This document shows, one piece after another, positions 44,789 through 56,700 of a DNA stretch of 64,000 nucleotides. Below the pieces are notes generated by a model that was not told the DNA's origin, did no database searches, and saw only the letters and a program-made list of their open reading frames with translations. Position numbers and translations under genes: made by a program. Numbering within the stretch: position 1 is the stretch's first letter; every line of letters starts with the position of its first letter. Source of the DNA: Bubalus kerabau (taxonomy: Eukaryota; Chordata; Mammalia; Artiodactyla; Bovidae); assembly GCF_029407905.1 (NCBI RefSeq), contig NC_073625.1, positions 168,164,240 to 168,228,239 of the forward strand, written 5' to 3'.

Positions 44789-47700
44789 CACTGATACAGA
44801 GAAATAACAATAAAATAACTTGTTGACAATATGAAAGTCCTATGATTTTTTAAGTTATTCTAAGTTACATTGCACAAATGCAGAAATACATCCATAATTC
44901 ATTTGTTCTTTGATCTACTTGAGCACTTGCCCATTCACTTATTGTTTTTCTTTGTATAACTCCCCCCTGGAATTCCTGAAACTGGGATTGTTGCTCTGAT
45001 ACTGAAACCCCAGAGATCAGAGCCTCCTAATTTCTTGACTCTGTCAGCTCCTTGATTTGTGTGTGTATTTACTGTTGTTCAAACAGCGGTACCTGGTAAG
45101 AAGTGCCAAAATGTGACATACCATTTAAGGATGGGTCTCGAAGTCACACTTGTAGTGTGTTTCCTTGAGATCTGTTGAGTCTTACTCTGTGAGGGGGCTG
45201 TGGGCAGAGCCTGAGGAGCTAGAGAACTGGAACTGGCCCACTCACCTGAAGCCAAGACAAGCAAAGAAGAGATGGTTATGACAGAATGACTTGTGATATT
45301 GCAGTGATGTGTAATAATTTGGGGTATGCTGTGGTCCATATGGGGAAAAGCCCTAACTCAAGTAGAGGATTTTCTGTTGCCTGAATTTGCACAGTATCCA
45401 TGGACTCCATTCAGCTGAAGTTATTATGAAGCCAATAATGGGAAAAAAAAAAGAGGGTAGGAGTAGGGCATAACCCAGTCTTCCTGTGATATCATATGAC
45501 TTGAGTGGTCTTTCAAGGCACATGATAGAGAAATATACAGGAAATGTGTCAGATTGAAAGTCTGGTCAACTTTTTATTCTACATTCATGCTATGTTCCCA
45601 TTATTCAAAAACAAACTATTTTGAATTTACAGTTAATAAGCCATAGGAAAGAAAGGAGAACATTGCATAAACGGAGTGTCTGAAAGTGAAAGTGAAGTCG
45701 CTCAGTCGTGTCCAACTCTTTGCGACCCCGTTGACTAGCCTACCAGGCTCCTCTGTCCATGGGATTCTCCAGGCAAGAATACTGGAGTGGGTTGCCATTT
45801 CCTTCTCCAGGAGATCTTCCCAACCCAGGGATTGAACCCGAGTCTCCCACATTGCAGGCAGACACTTTAGCCGAGTGTCTACTAGACCATAAATTCCATA
45901 AAGGCAGAGCCAGTGTAGCCATTGAACCTAACTGAGGGCTGACACATGACATGCTAATAAATACTTATTTTCTGGCCAAGGTGGTTGCTAAAGGAATGAC
46001 TAGACAAATGCAGATATGAAGAAATAGGAAACTGAAAAATTTGTACATACATTGAGATTATTGAAAGCACACTGATTCGCATATAGCAAAATGTAATATG
46101 TTTGTTTATTGTAATTAACTCAGTTATGATTTTTGTCAGTCAAAATCAGTCAAATACTAGGAATTTCCTATGGTATAAACTTAATGGGATAGTTCCAGAG
46201 TAAGTATTAAAAGGATATTTAAATACTGAAGTACATGTAAATATTTAAAACATAATTCTTCAAGCAACAATTAACAGATTAGATCAGTCGCTCAGTCATG
46301 TCCAACTCTTTGCGACCCCATGAATCGCAGCACTCCAGGCCTCCCTGTCCATCACCAACTCCTGGAGTTCACTGAAACTCACGTCCATCGAGTCAGTGAT
46401 GTCATCCAGCCATTTCATCCTCCGTCGTCCCCTTCTCCTCCTGCCCCCAATCCCTCCCAGCATCAGAGTCTTTTCCAATGAGTCAACTCTTCGCATGAGG
46501 TGGCCAAAGTACTGGAGTTTCAGCTTTAGCATCATTCCTTCCAAAGAAATCCTGGGGCTGATCTCCTTCAGAATGGACTGGTCGGATCTCCTTGCAGTCC
46601 AAGGGACTCTCAAGAGTCTTCTCGAACACCACAGTTCAAAAGCATCAATTCTTTGGCGCTCAGCCTTCTTCACAGTCCAACTCTCACATCCATACATGAC
46701 CACAGGAAAAACCATAGCCTTGACTAGACGGACCTTTGTTGGCAAAGTAATGTCTCTACTTACCAAACCCACATCCAACTAGTGTCATTTATCTGTTTCT
46801 CCAGTCTATATGTGGTTTTAAAACAATCTATTTTTTCCTCATAACAAAATCAAAATATGGAAGAGAACACTCATCAGACTTTTTTGAGACATAGAAATTC
46901 AGTACCAGTAACTTAGCTGCCTATTTTATTCAAAGAGAATTTGAATCAGGATTCTACTGCAAATTACCTTTGATAACAGGCACCACTTTTGTTAAGTGAA
47001 GAATCCACACGGTTTCAATACAACACGAAAGCATGTAAATGAAATTATCTAAGAACTATGCATTTTTCTGATATGTATATATATTTTTAAGAAGATATAT
47101 GTTTACCTTTTGTTGAATTACAGATGTGCAAATGAATCCTCCACACCCAGGAACAAATTTAACAGGTGAGTATCCCCTTGAATATCCATCAGCAGCATTC
47201 CCAGGTAAACATTGGCTTAAAGAATAAAAAAAAAAAAATTTATCAGTTATGGACATTCCCCAAAGGATGTGTGTGTGTGTGTGTGTGTCTGTATGTGTGT
47301 GCCTATCTCTGTGTGTATTTTAGTAGTGTCTTTTATTAAAGGGGCAATAATGAAATTGACAGTGTAGTTCTTGATTTTTTCTTTGATTATATGTTTTCAT
47401 AAAGATCATTAAAATATTTTTTCTATACAGGATAGTAAAAATATAGTGTTAATAAAAACAGTAGTGAGTTGACAGTAAATGAAATACAAGGTTGCACATA
47501 AATTAAAAACCAAAATACACATATTAAGTAACAGATTTTATTCATTCTCCATTTGTTCTGAAAAATATGGTTATTCAATCACATGTAGGAGATTTGTCTA
47601 TGGGTATTTCTGAGTTATTTATTATCTGGAGTTAATTGTGTTCGGTGATTGTCATGCAAAAGAGATGACTGCTTAAGCATGGAAGTTTCACTCAACTGAA

Positions 47701-50700
47701 ACATAGCTACCCGGGATAATTCTCACTTTCATTTTGAAACACAAGAATGTGAAAGCTTTACTTTTATATACATACTCAACTGTGCCTTGCCTTTCTAAGA
47801 AAGGTAACTGAGTCATATCACTACATACACCAAGGAATATATTATTTCTTTTGAACCACTGCCTAGAAGGCTTCAGAGATTTTCGTTTAGACAAACGCAG
47901 TCATCAACATTTCCAGAACTTTACCAGATGGCAGAGTTCATTTGCAAGTAGGCAGGCTACATCTTGAGAGACCAGGACTTAGGATCAAAAGGGATCCAGT
48001 TTGGCCACAAGGGTTTATGCATTTTGTATTCTACTCTGAGCAAGCACATCTCCTTGGAGCTGAGTGACTTGTTTAGCTGTCTAGCCAGGAACCTCTCAGT
48101 GGAGCCTGGATCTCCTCCAGATGTTTGTGTTTAAAAAAATGTGAAGTAGAAAGACTGCCAAGGTTCTAAGATAATAGTTCTCAGAGGTGCCTAGGCTTAA
48201 GTATTACTTGTTAACTGTTGAAAACCCTAGCACCGGGGCACCATCCCAGGAAAATTGAAGCAGAAGCTCTGGTTGTGGCACCCTGGGATTAGTAACTTTT
48301 TAATTTCCCAGGTGATTCTAATGTGCAGCCAGGGCTGAGAACTGCTACTTGAAAATTTTATATGGTTGGTGTTTAGAGAATTATTAGCACTTGGGGGATA
48401 TTTTAATCCACCCATGGCTAAATAACAGTAGATGGTACATAATTAGGTTCTAACCAGACTGGCGAGCTTGTGAGAAAAATAGCTCAACTTTATTTCTCAA
48501 GTCTAAGGCTCATGTAGCACAGGTCTTTTATGATAATGATGCTAACAACAGTGATGGATTAAAATTGAGAGCTAATCATGCCGACTGTGGATTAACTCAT
48601 TTAATTGTCAGACAATATTAACAGGGTAAATACTATTAATTATCACCATTATGCAAGTGCAAAAACAGGCATAGAGAGACTGGATCAGGCTTCAAGTTCT
48701 GGCTTCTATATTTAATCACTGTGTAGTGGTTTTAAGCAAGTTGCTGTGCCTCCAAGCCTCAGTTCTTGTGTATAAAATGGGCATAATATTTTCTAATTCA
48801 GGTGGTCTGAAGATTAAATGAGACTATGTGTAAAACACCCAGCACAATGCTTTACAATTAATAAATGACAAATATTTGCTATTATATTAGTAATATATTA
48901 AATCAGTTGGGCTTTAAGTAAATCAAATATTATTTCAGGTAATTCCATATGCCTATTTAATCCATTGATTTGGAAAATAACTATTCTCTCAAAGAATCCT
49001 GTGAAGATTTAATAATGCTAATAATGTAACCAATTAATTCACATCTCTCCCTCACTGGCTTCCTATGGTTTGATCTTTGCACTATAGTCAGTGCTGTTTA
49101 AAAATAGATATGTTAATGTTACAGACAGTACCTAATGGGTGAGGCTTCCCTGGTGGCTGGCTCAATGGTAAAGATACCACCTGACAATGCAGATGATATG
49201 GGTTCAATCTCTGGGTTGAGAAGATCCCCTGGAGAAGGAAATGGCAATCCACTAAGTATTCCTGCCTGGGAAACCCCACGGACAGAGGGGCTTGGTTGTT
49301 ACAGTCCATGGGGTTGCAAAAAAGTTGGACACAGGAACTGAAAACAACCAACAACTATTAAAATATTGTAGGACACAGAATTTTCTTCGAAGTTATATTC
49401 CATTCCTATGGAACAGTTCCTCTGTGGACTATTCATTTAAATTATAAAGTTACAAAGCTTCATATTTGTAATCACAAATTCATGTGGAATAGAATAAATA
49501 CTTATTGAATTTCTTCCATGACTGTGCTTAATAAATACTTGAGGCAATTTTGCCTGCTAGAAGTTTTTACCTTCCTTGATTCTCAAGTTATATTTTCCAG
49601 AGAGTTGCTAAATTGTGAAATTTAAATTTGGAATGTAAGTATCATAATTAAACTTTTTTTTTTTTTTTTTGTCTATGTGGAGGGTTTTAGGAATGGAATA
49701 TACCATGGGTTAAAACTTCAGGCAAAACTGTTAACCCAAGGGAGTATCTTGACAGTAGTGGAAGGAATGACATGCATTTACCTCTTTATGAGGGTTTCTC
49801 AACAAAGGCACCATAATATTTTCAGAGGGATAATTCTTTTTTTTTCAGGGCACTGTTCTGGTGCTTTTAGGCTATTTAGCAACATCCCTGGCTTTCACCC
49901 ACCTGATGCTAATTCTACCCTCTAATTGTAACAGCCAGAAGGGTCTCCAGATGTTGTCGAGTATGCAACGAAGGGACAAAACTACTGTGAGAGCTATACA
50001 TATTGGAAATGTCACTTGTTAGAATTCTAGAATCATTTTTTCACAAGGTGGTTTGGCCATAGAAATGCTGACTCAGAGCCTCTATTTGGGGCTTTCTACT
50101 CAATGCCATCCCTCTTTTTCAAGAAGCTGTTTCAGAAGTTTTATGTACCTGACTCCAGATTGTTGTTGACTTTCTTTTACTTCCTTAGTTTTCAGGCATA
50201 TTTTCTTCTGAGTTTTGAATGATAAGGGTAAGTCTGTGTGGCAACTCTGTACACAGAGCCTAAAATCCTCAAAATAGGAGTGGACATGAAACCACAGATA
50301 TCTCATTGAAAAATCACTGAAAGATAAAAATATCTTAGAATCCTAAGAATCTTAAATATCTTAAGATTTAAAAATATCTTAGAATCCTGTTTCTTACGGG
50401 ATTTCTGAGTAGAAATTGTAGTTTGTAGACAACTGGGGTGATCCTAAAAGACTTGGTTTGCATTTTTCTGTGCAGTTACGAATTATTTCACATGTCCATA
50501 TTTCAGGACCTCCAGGACATATTGGCTATCCTGGCCCCCAGGCTGGCTATGCGGTGCCACCACCTGGCTATGCAAGTCCTGGCCCAGTCGGCTTTCCTGT
50601 CCAACACCAGCCAGTGACTGGTCACCCAGGAGCGCCCACACAGGTACCGTGGATGCCAGCACCACTACCTCCATTAAACTGCCCGCCAGGACTGGAATAT

Positions 50701-53700
50701 TTAACTCAGGTAATTCAATGCCTAAAACACTCATTAAAAACAAAACAGTGCTCCCAGTTTACTTAATGAGATTAACAATTAACTAATTCACAAAAGTGTG
50801 AAACAGTAAACAACTTTACTAACAAATTACTCTAATTCTTCTAGGTCAGGTTTACTTTTACAGCAAAATGCAAATGTCTTAGGAAATTGTGTGTTCTATG
50901 ATCTGGAATATAATCTGCAGTAACAACCAGTAGCAAACCTTTAGTAAGCACTGTTTTCCATGCTTTATTCCTAAGTATAATACATGCATTAACTCATTTA
51001 ATTCTTATGAAAAATTCTGTGATATGTAAGCATTATAATTATCACCATTTTACAGAAGAAGACACTTAGGTACAGAGAAGTTACATAATTTGCTCAACAT
51101 CAAAATGCACAGGAGTAGGAACAGATTTTTACTTCCGGGACCTTGGCTCTGAAAACTGTGCCCTTTAATCCCAACACTGAATAATTTCCCAGGAGTTGGA
51201 AAGAAACGTCAAACTCAATTTAGTGTTCGTTTTCCACAAGTGGTACTAAGAAAGGAGTTAATAATCTGTGTATGATATGACCTACCTTTTATAATAATTA
51301 GAAAAATACATTTTTATGTTGCTTTTGTTCTTTGGAAGACCCAATTTTATTAATGCTACCAATAAGGAAAAAACATTCCTGGGTTTTAATGTACAGCATA
51401 ATGGCTTACCTCAGCAATATGAGGTTTAGTATTTGTTTGCCATTAGAAATCTGGTAAGTTAGTTTTCAGCAAATGAGCTCTCTATTGCACTCTGCACTAA
51501 TTTAATTTCCCATAATGCACTTGGGCAGCATATAATATAAGAATTTGGTAGTTCCTAAATTCTCTAAGAAATACCCTAAGTATGTATTTTTTAAAAGAAA
51601 AATTAAGCCCTTACAATATATTTGGGGAAGTCATCACCTACTACAAATGATATTAAGCACACTTAAAAAGAAAAATATTTTTATTTGTAGAAAAAAGCTC
51701 TTTAAATGGATGAAAAGGTCTTAATATTTCTTAGGCCCTTTCTGGAAGGAACATTTTTTTCTAATCTTATAGGGATTCCAGTGTAAGTCAATTTTGCTTG
51801 ACTTGAATTTGCCCACATTAAAAATAAACACGTTTCAGTAGTTGTTAAAAATATACTAACTTTAGTTTTATACCTAGAAGTGATATAAACAGTTATGAAC
51901 TATTGATAGTATTGATAAATGTTGATAACTGATTATATACCGTTCTTTTAAAACATACAAACACTGATGTTAATTTGTTTGGCTTAATAACATGGTTACA
52001 GCTCTTTTTTTTTTTTTTTTTTTTTTTTACTATAATAGATAGATCAGCTATTGATTCATCAGCAAATTGAACTTCTGGAAGGTATGTATTCATTGTATTT
52101 ATCATATTTCTAGGAAGAGAGGACATTTATGCAGATAAAAGCGTATCATCAAACACAGATATAACACCTTCAATGATGTTGAAATTAAACTTGGTTTTAA
52201 AAATATCTCTGTGATAATGATAATCCTGATAAGGATTATCAGCAGCTCATTTTTTGAAATTAATAGTCAAGTGGTAAAATACCATTAAGCTGGACATCTG
52301 TCCTCATGATACAGACCATGACTTGGGAGGAAACCAATCAAAACTTACTTTTGTTCAGTCTTCTCTCTAGAAATCACTTCAGTGATTTTATCACTAACCC
52401 ACCCTAACCTCTAACTTTTCTTTCTGCAGTTTGTGATGAGCTTGAGATTGTTGAAGAGTCACAAGCAGTAGTTCAGTTACCTTACTACATTTCCAAAGTA
52501 AATGAACACTGAATTTGGATGGATGGGGATGTTTTGGAAAACCTCATTATTGTTCATGGTTTTTCTTGGGAGTTCAGATGAACCCTATAAAACCTTGGTT
52601 CCATGGGCTATGAATTATCACCTTGGGCACAGGGCCACTGCACTGAAGGGTGCTGACCAGTCAGCCAAAACACCTGACTTCCTAGAATATCACTGCTGTT
52701 CCTATGAATGGGGCCTGACTCCTACAGTTGTTTCCTTTGGTCCAGGGCTCCTCAGGTGCAAAGTAAACTTAAGAAAGCCAGTAGATGTTTTAGGACTGCT
52801 GCCAGGGAAAGAGAACCTGGGTAAATTCATGAACCAACGTATTTTCCTTATAGACAATTCAGTGAAAACTCTAATGGATTTTAGAATATATCTATTAAAT
52901 CTTTCTTCACATCTCTGCAAAGTTCTTTACCACTGATAGGAATAATAAAGTGAATTGTACTACTATAGTAATATGGTTAATATTTGGTTAGAATATATAA
53001 CTGTTTATTCCACTTAAATTACTTGTGATGTTCACTGTTAGAAATTTAATGTTCTCTTTTTTTGGGCGGGGGGGTCCTGCTGCCCAGCTTGTGGGATCTC
53101 AGTTCCCTGACCAGGGATTGAACCCAGGCCCTCGGCAGTTGGAGCGTGAGATCCTAACAACTAGAGCACCAGGGAATTCTCTGTGGGGAGTTTTATTTGT
53201 TTTATTTTTTAGTGTCTGGTCATGTCTCTCAGTATGGGCGATCTAAGTTACCCAACCAGGGATCGAACCCACACCCCCTGAATTGGAAATGTAGTCTTAA
53301 CCACTGGACCACCAGGGAGTCTCATCATGTTCTCATTTTTATTAGTTTGTTTATACTATATTTTCTCTGGAAAGGAGTATGATAATTTGAATTTTCATTT
53401 TTTTAATGATTCATTTTAGGGTTTATTTTTGATATTATAAAAACCAAAAAATCAGACACTGTACATTATATAGCACTCCATTTATAATTTTCAGATTTAT
53501 AAGTTTTATATATATTTGAAAAAATATGTATGTATTAGTCATGAAATACAAAGTAAATTTCAAATTTAATAATTATAAATTCTTCAGTTTTTTAAAAAGT
53601 GTATCTAATTTTCTTATTTTTGTCTTAAATTGCAAGTTTATATTTTACCATTATAAATAGTATAAAGAAAAGATTACTCAGTTTATTTTTTAGCACCTGA

Positions 53701-56700
53701 GACGTGTCCCAGTTCAAAACTTAAGAGATAATGAAGACAAAACCATAGAATTCTTTTATTTGTTTTCATTTTTTTATGTAACTAGAAAGAAAGAGATTAT
53801 GTAAGCTCACTTATCTCACTTTACAGATAAACAAGCTGAAGAATTTTGAGATTAATTTACTTAAGAAGCACTTAGGTAATAGATTCCATTTAGTGATTAC
53901 TTTAACTTTTTTATGTAAAATATTTGACAGGTGGATATTGAGGTAAAGGGTGGCTCTTTTAAAGGCAGAGTCAGGGTCTGCGTAAGTCATAGCAAAGACA
54001 CCTAAGGGAGGTCATGGTGACGAAACTTGTGAAGAACGTCTGTATCTAAATCCATCCACACCAATATTAGAGGCTGATTTTTGTCTCTATATGTTTTAAT
54101 TGCTCCATATTTTGATGACTTCTAATATCCCATGACTCACGTTAAAGAGGGCTGTGGACAAGTGTGTACATGTGTGCTCAGCTGTTCAGCTGTGTGCCAC
54201 TCTGTGCAACCCCAGGGACGGGAGCCTGCCGGGTTCCTCTGTCCATGGGACTTTCCCAGCAAGAATACTGCAGTAGGGTGCCATTTCCTGCTCCAGGTGG
54301 TCTTCCTGACCCAGGGATTGAACCCCCATCTCTTGGCTCTCCTGCGTTGGTAGGCACTTTACCTCTGTGCCACCTGAGAAGCCCTTGTATCTCATATAGA
54401 AATTCCAAATTTCTCTGTACTCTAATACCCTCTCCTCCATCCCCTTCATTTTTTTCTATATTTAGATCATTTCTAAACACCTTTCCTTTTATTCCTCCTG
54501 TGTTAAATGAAGTACTGTCTAAAAATGGTATAGCTAGACACTATAGCATCTTAGGATAGACTGATTATTCTTTTAATGCTGTAGACATAATGAGTCCCTC
54601 TTTTTATGTTTTTAGTCCTGATAGGTTTTGAAACTAATAACAAATATGAAATTAAGAACAGCCTTGGACAGAGGATTTACTTTGCAGCAGAGGATACTGA
54701 TTGCTGTACTCGAAATTGCTGTGGGCCTTCTAGGCCTTTTACCATGAGGATTCTTGATAATATGGGCCGAGAAGTCATAACTCTGGAAAGACCACTACGG
54801 TGTACCAGCTGCTGTTTTCCCTGCTGCCTGCAAGAGGTGGGTGAGCGATTAACATGGTAATTTTTACAAATACTTTGCAAAGTAGTTCTGTAGGAATTTT
54901 CACCTTATCAGTAAATTTATATAATAAAATGAGATTTAAAGGTGAAGTGGTTCACCAGCTATTAGTTTATGCTTGAGAGTAAATTGTAGGAAGGCAAGCA
55001 GGTGAAAAGGAGTGATCAGTTTGGCCCACATTTCTGAGCATTGTGCCCTCTAGGGTGAGATCAGAGATCTCAGAGACCAGACTTCTTGATCTTCAGGGAG
55101 AGCTGAGAACGTAGGGTACCTGGGTCAAGGCTCTTACCTGAAATGACCATGAGAGCCTGGCCAAAGCCAGATGAGGGCCCCATAGGGAATATCCTCAAAT
55201 GCCATCCCAGTAGCAAGTGGACAGAAGAGTGAGGAAAAGAACACATATGTTCATCTCATAATTTTAGCCAACCTGTAGGGATCTAAGGAGGGCTTCCCAG
55301 GTGACACTAGCAGTAAAGAACCCTCCTACCAATGCAGGTGGATGTAAGTGACATGGGTTCGATCCCTGGATTGGGAAGATACCCTGAAGGAGGGTACGGC
55401 AACCCACTCCAGTATTCTTGCCTGGAGAATCCCATGGAAAGAAGAACCTGGTGGGCTACAGTCCATAGAGTCACAAAGAGTCTGACACAACTGAAGCGAC
55501 TTAGCACAGGTGGCTTAGTGGTAAAGAATCTGCCTACCAGTGGAAGAGACCCAAGAGATGCAGGTTCAGTCCCTAGGTTGGGAAGATGCCCTGGAATAGG
55601 AAATGGCAACCCACTCCAGTATTCTTGCCTGAAAAATCCCATGGACAGAGGAACCTGGTGGACTACAGTCTAGAGACACGCAGAGTCAGACGTGACTGAT
55701 CATGAATGTACACACAGGGAGCTACCCTAGGGGAGGCTCCCTCTGAGAAATTTCAATTCCTATGTTTTTCAGTTCTCCATTTGAAAGAGTAGTATATTTG
55801 AGTTCCTGTAATTCCTATTACAGAATAGTGCAAGTTGTGAGCACCTTCAGGCCCATAAAGATCAGGTGTCTTTTCCATAGCACTTGACAGCCCTATGACA
55901 GAGAACATGGATCTTGGGGGGGACACCAGGGCACAGAGTGTTTATAGGAAGTTGATCTTTCCTGTATCTCCACCGGCCTGAGACCAGTGCTGCTTGGGTT
56001 GCTCAGTCGTCCTCACGGGTAGCTGTGAGAGCAGGACAGACAGAACTACAAGCACATGGAAATTTGATGTCTAATACTGCACTGATTTTGAAAGGATAAC
56101 TGAAGTTGTTCACACTGAATTATTTTGTTTTCCATGTCAATTAGTTTAGATATAATAATATTCAAGAATAGCTGAGGTAAAACAGAGTTTGATAGAATAT
56201 GATTTACAATTTATAGAGCATGTTAGCATATAATTGGCCTTAATAAACAGATCTAGGAAGTCCTCAGTTACAGATGAACATGCCGAGATGCTCTCAAGGT
56301 TGCAGAGTTGAGGTTCAGCTTCAAGATTCCAGGCCCCATCTTCTTTCCATGCTGGCACTACTGACCTTATTTGAAGATTGCTCCAGTGATCTGGGCTCTG
56401 TCTATACATCTGCTGCTCCTGCTGCTGCTGCTAAGTCGCTTCAGTCGTATCCGACTCTGTGCGACCCCATAGACGGCAGCCCACCAGGCTCTCCGTCCCT
56501 GGGATTCTCCAGGCAAGAACACTGGAGTGGGTTGCCATTTCCTTCTCCAATGCATGAAAGTGAAAAGTGAAAGTGAAGTCGCTCAGTCGTGTCCGACTCC
56601 TAGCGACCCCATGGACTGCAGCCTACCAGGCTCCTCCGTCCATGGGATTTTCCAGGCAAGAGTACTGGAGTGGGTTGCCATTGCCTTCTCTGGTCCATAC

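Noticed and set aside
47124..47165. Short exon 3 as the only form
   Set aside because: The next 39 bases keep homology to human PLSCR1 in the right frame, so the longer exon is at least one real form; kept as a finding.
50458..50766. A 102-codon single-exon proline-rich gene
   Set aside because: This is PLSCR1 exon 4 read through its acceptor and donor into introns.
52429..52478. Possible extra PLSCR1 exon after 'tttctttctgcag'
   Set aside because: The acceptor looks good but the reading hits a stop within 14 codons and matches no part of the scramblase. Exon 5 joins exon 6 in frame without it.
53049..53322. tRNA gene with B-box-like 'gaccagggattgaaccc'
   Set aside because: A CHR SINE head derived from tRNA; no intact cloverleaf, and the second copy is similar.
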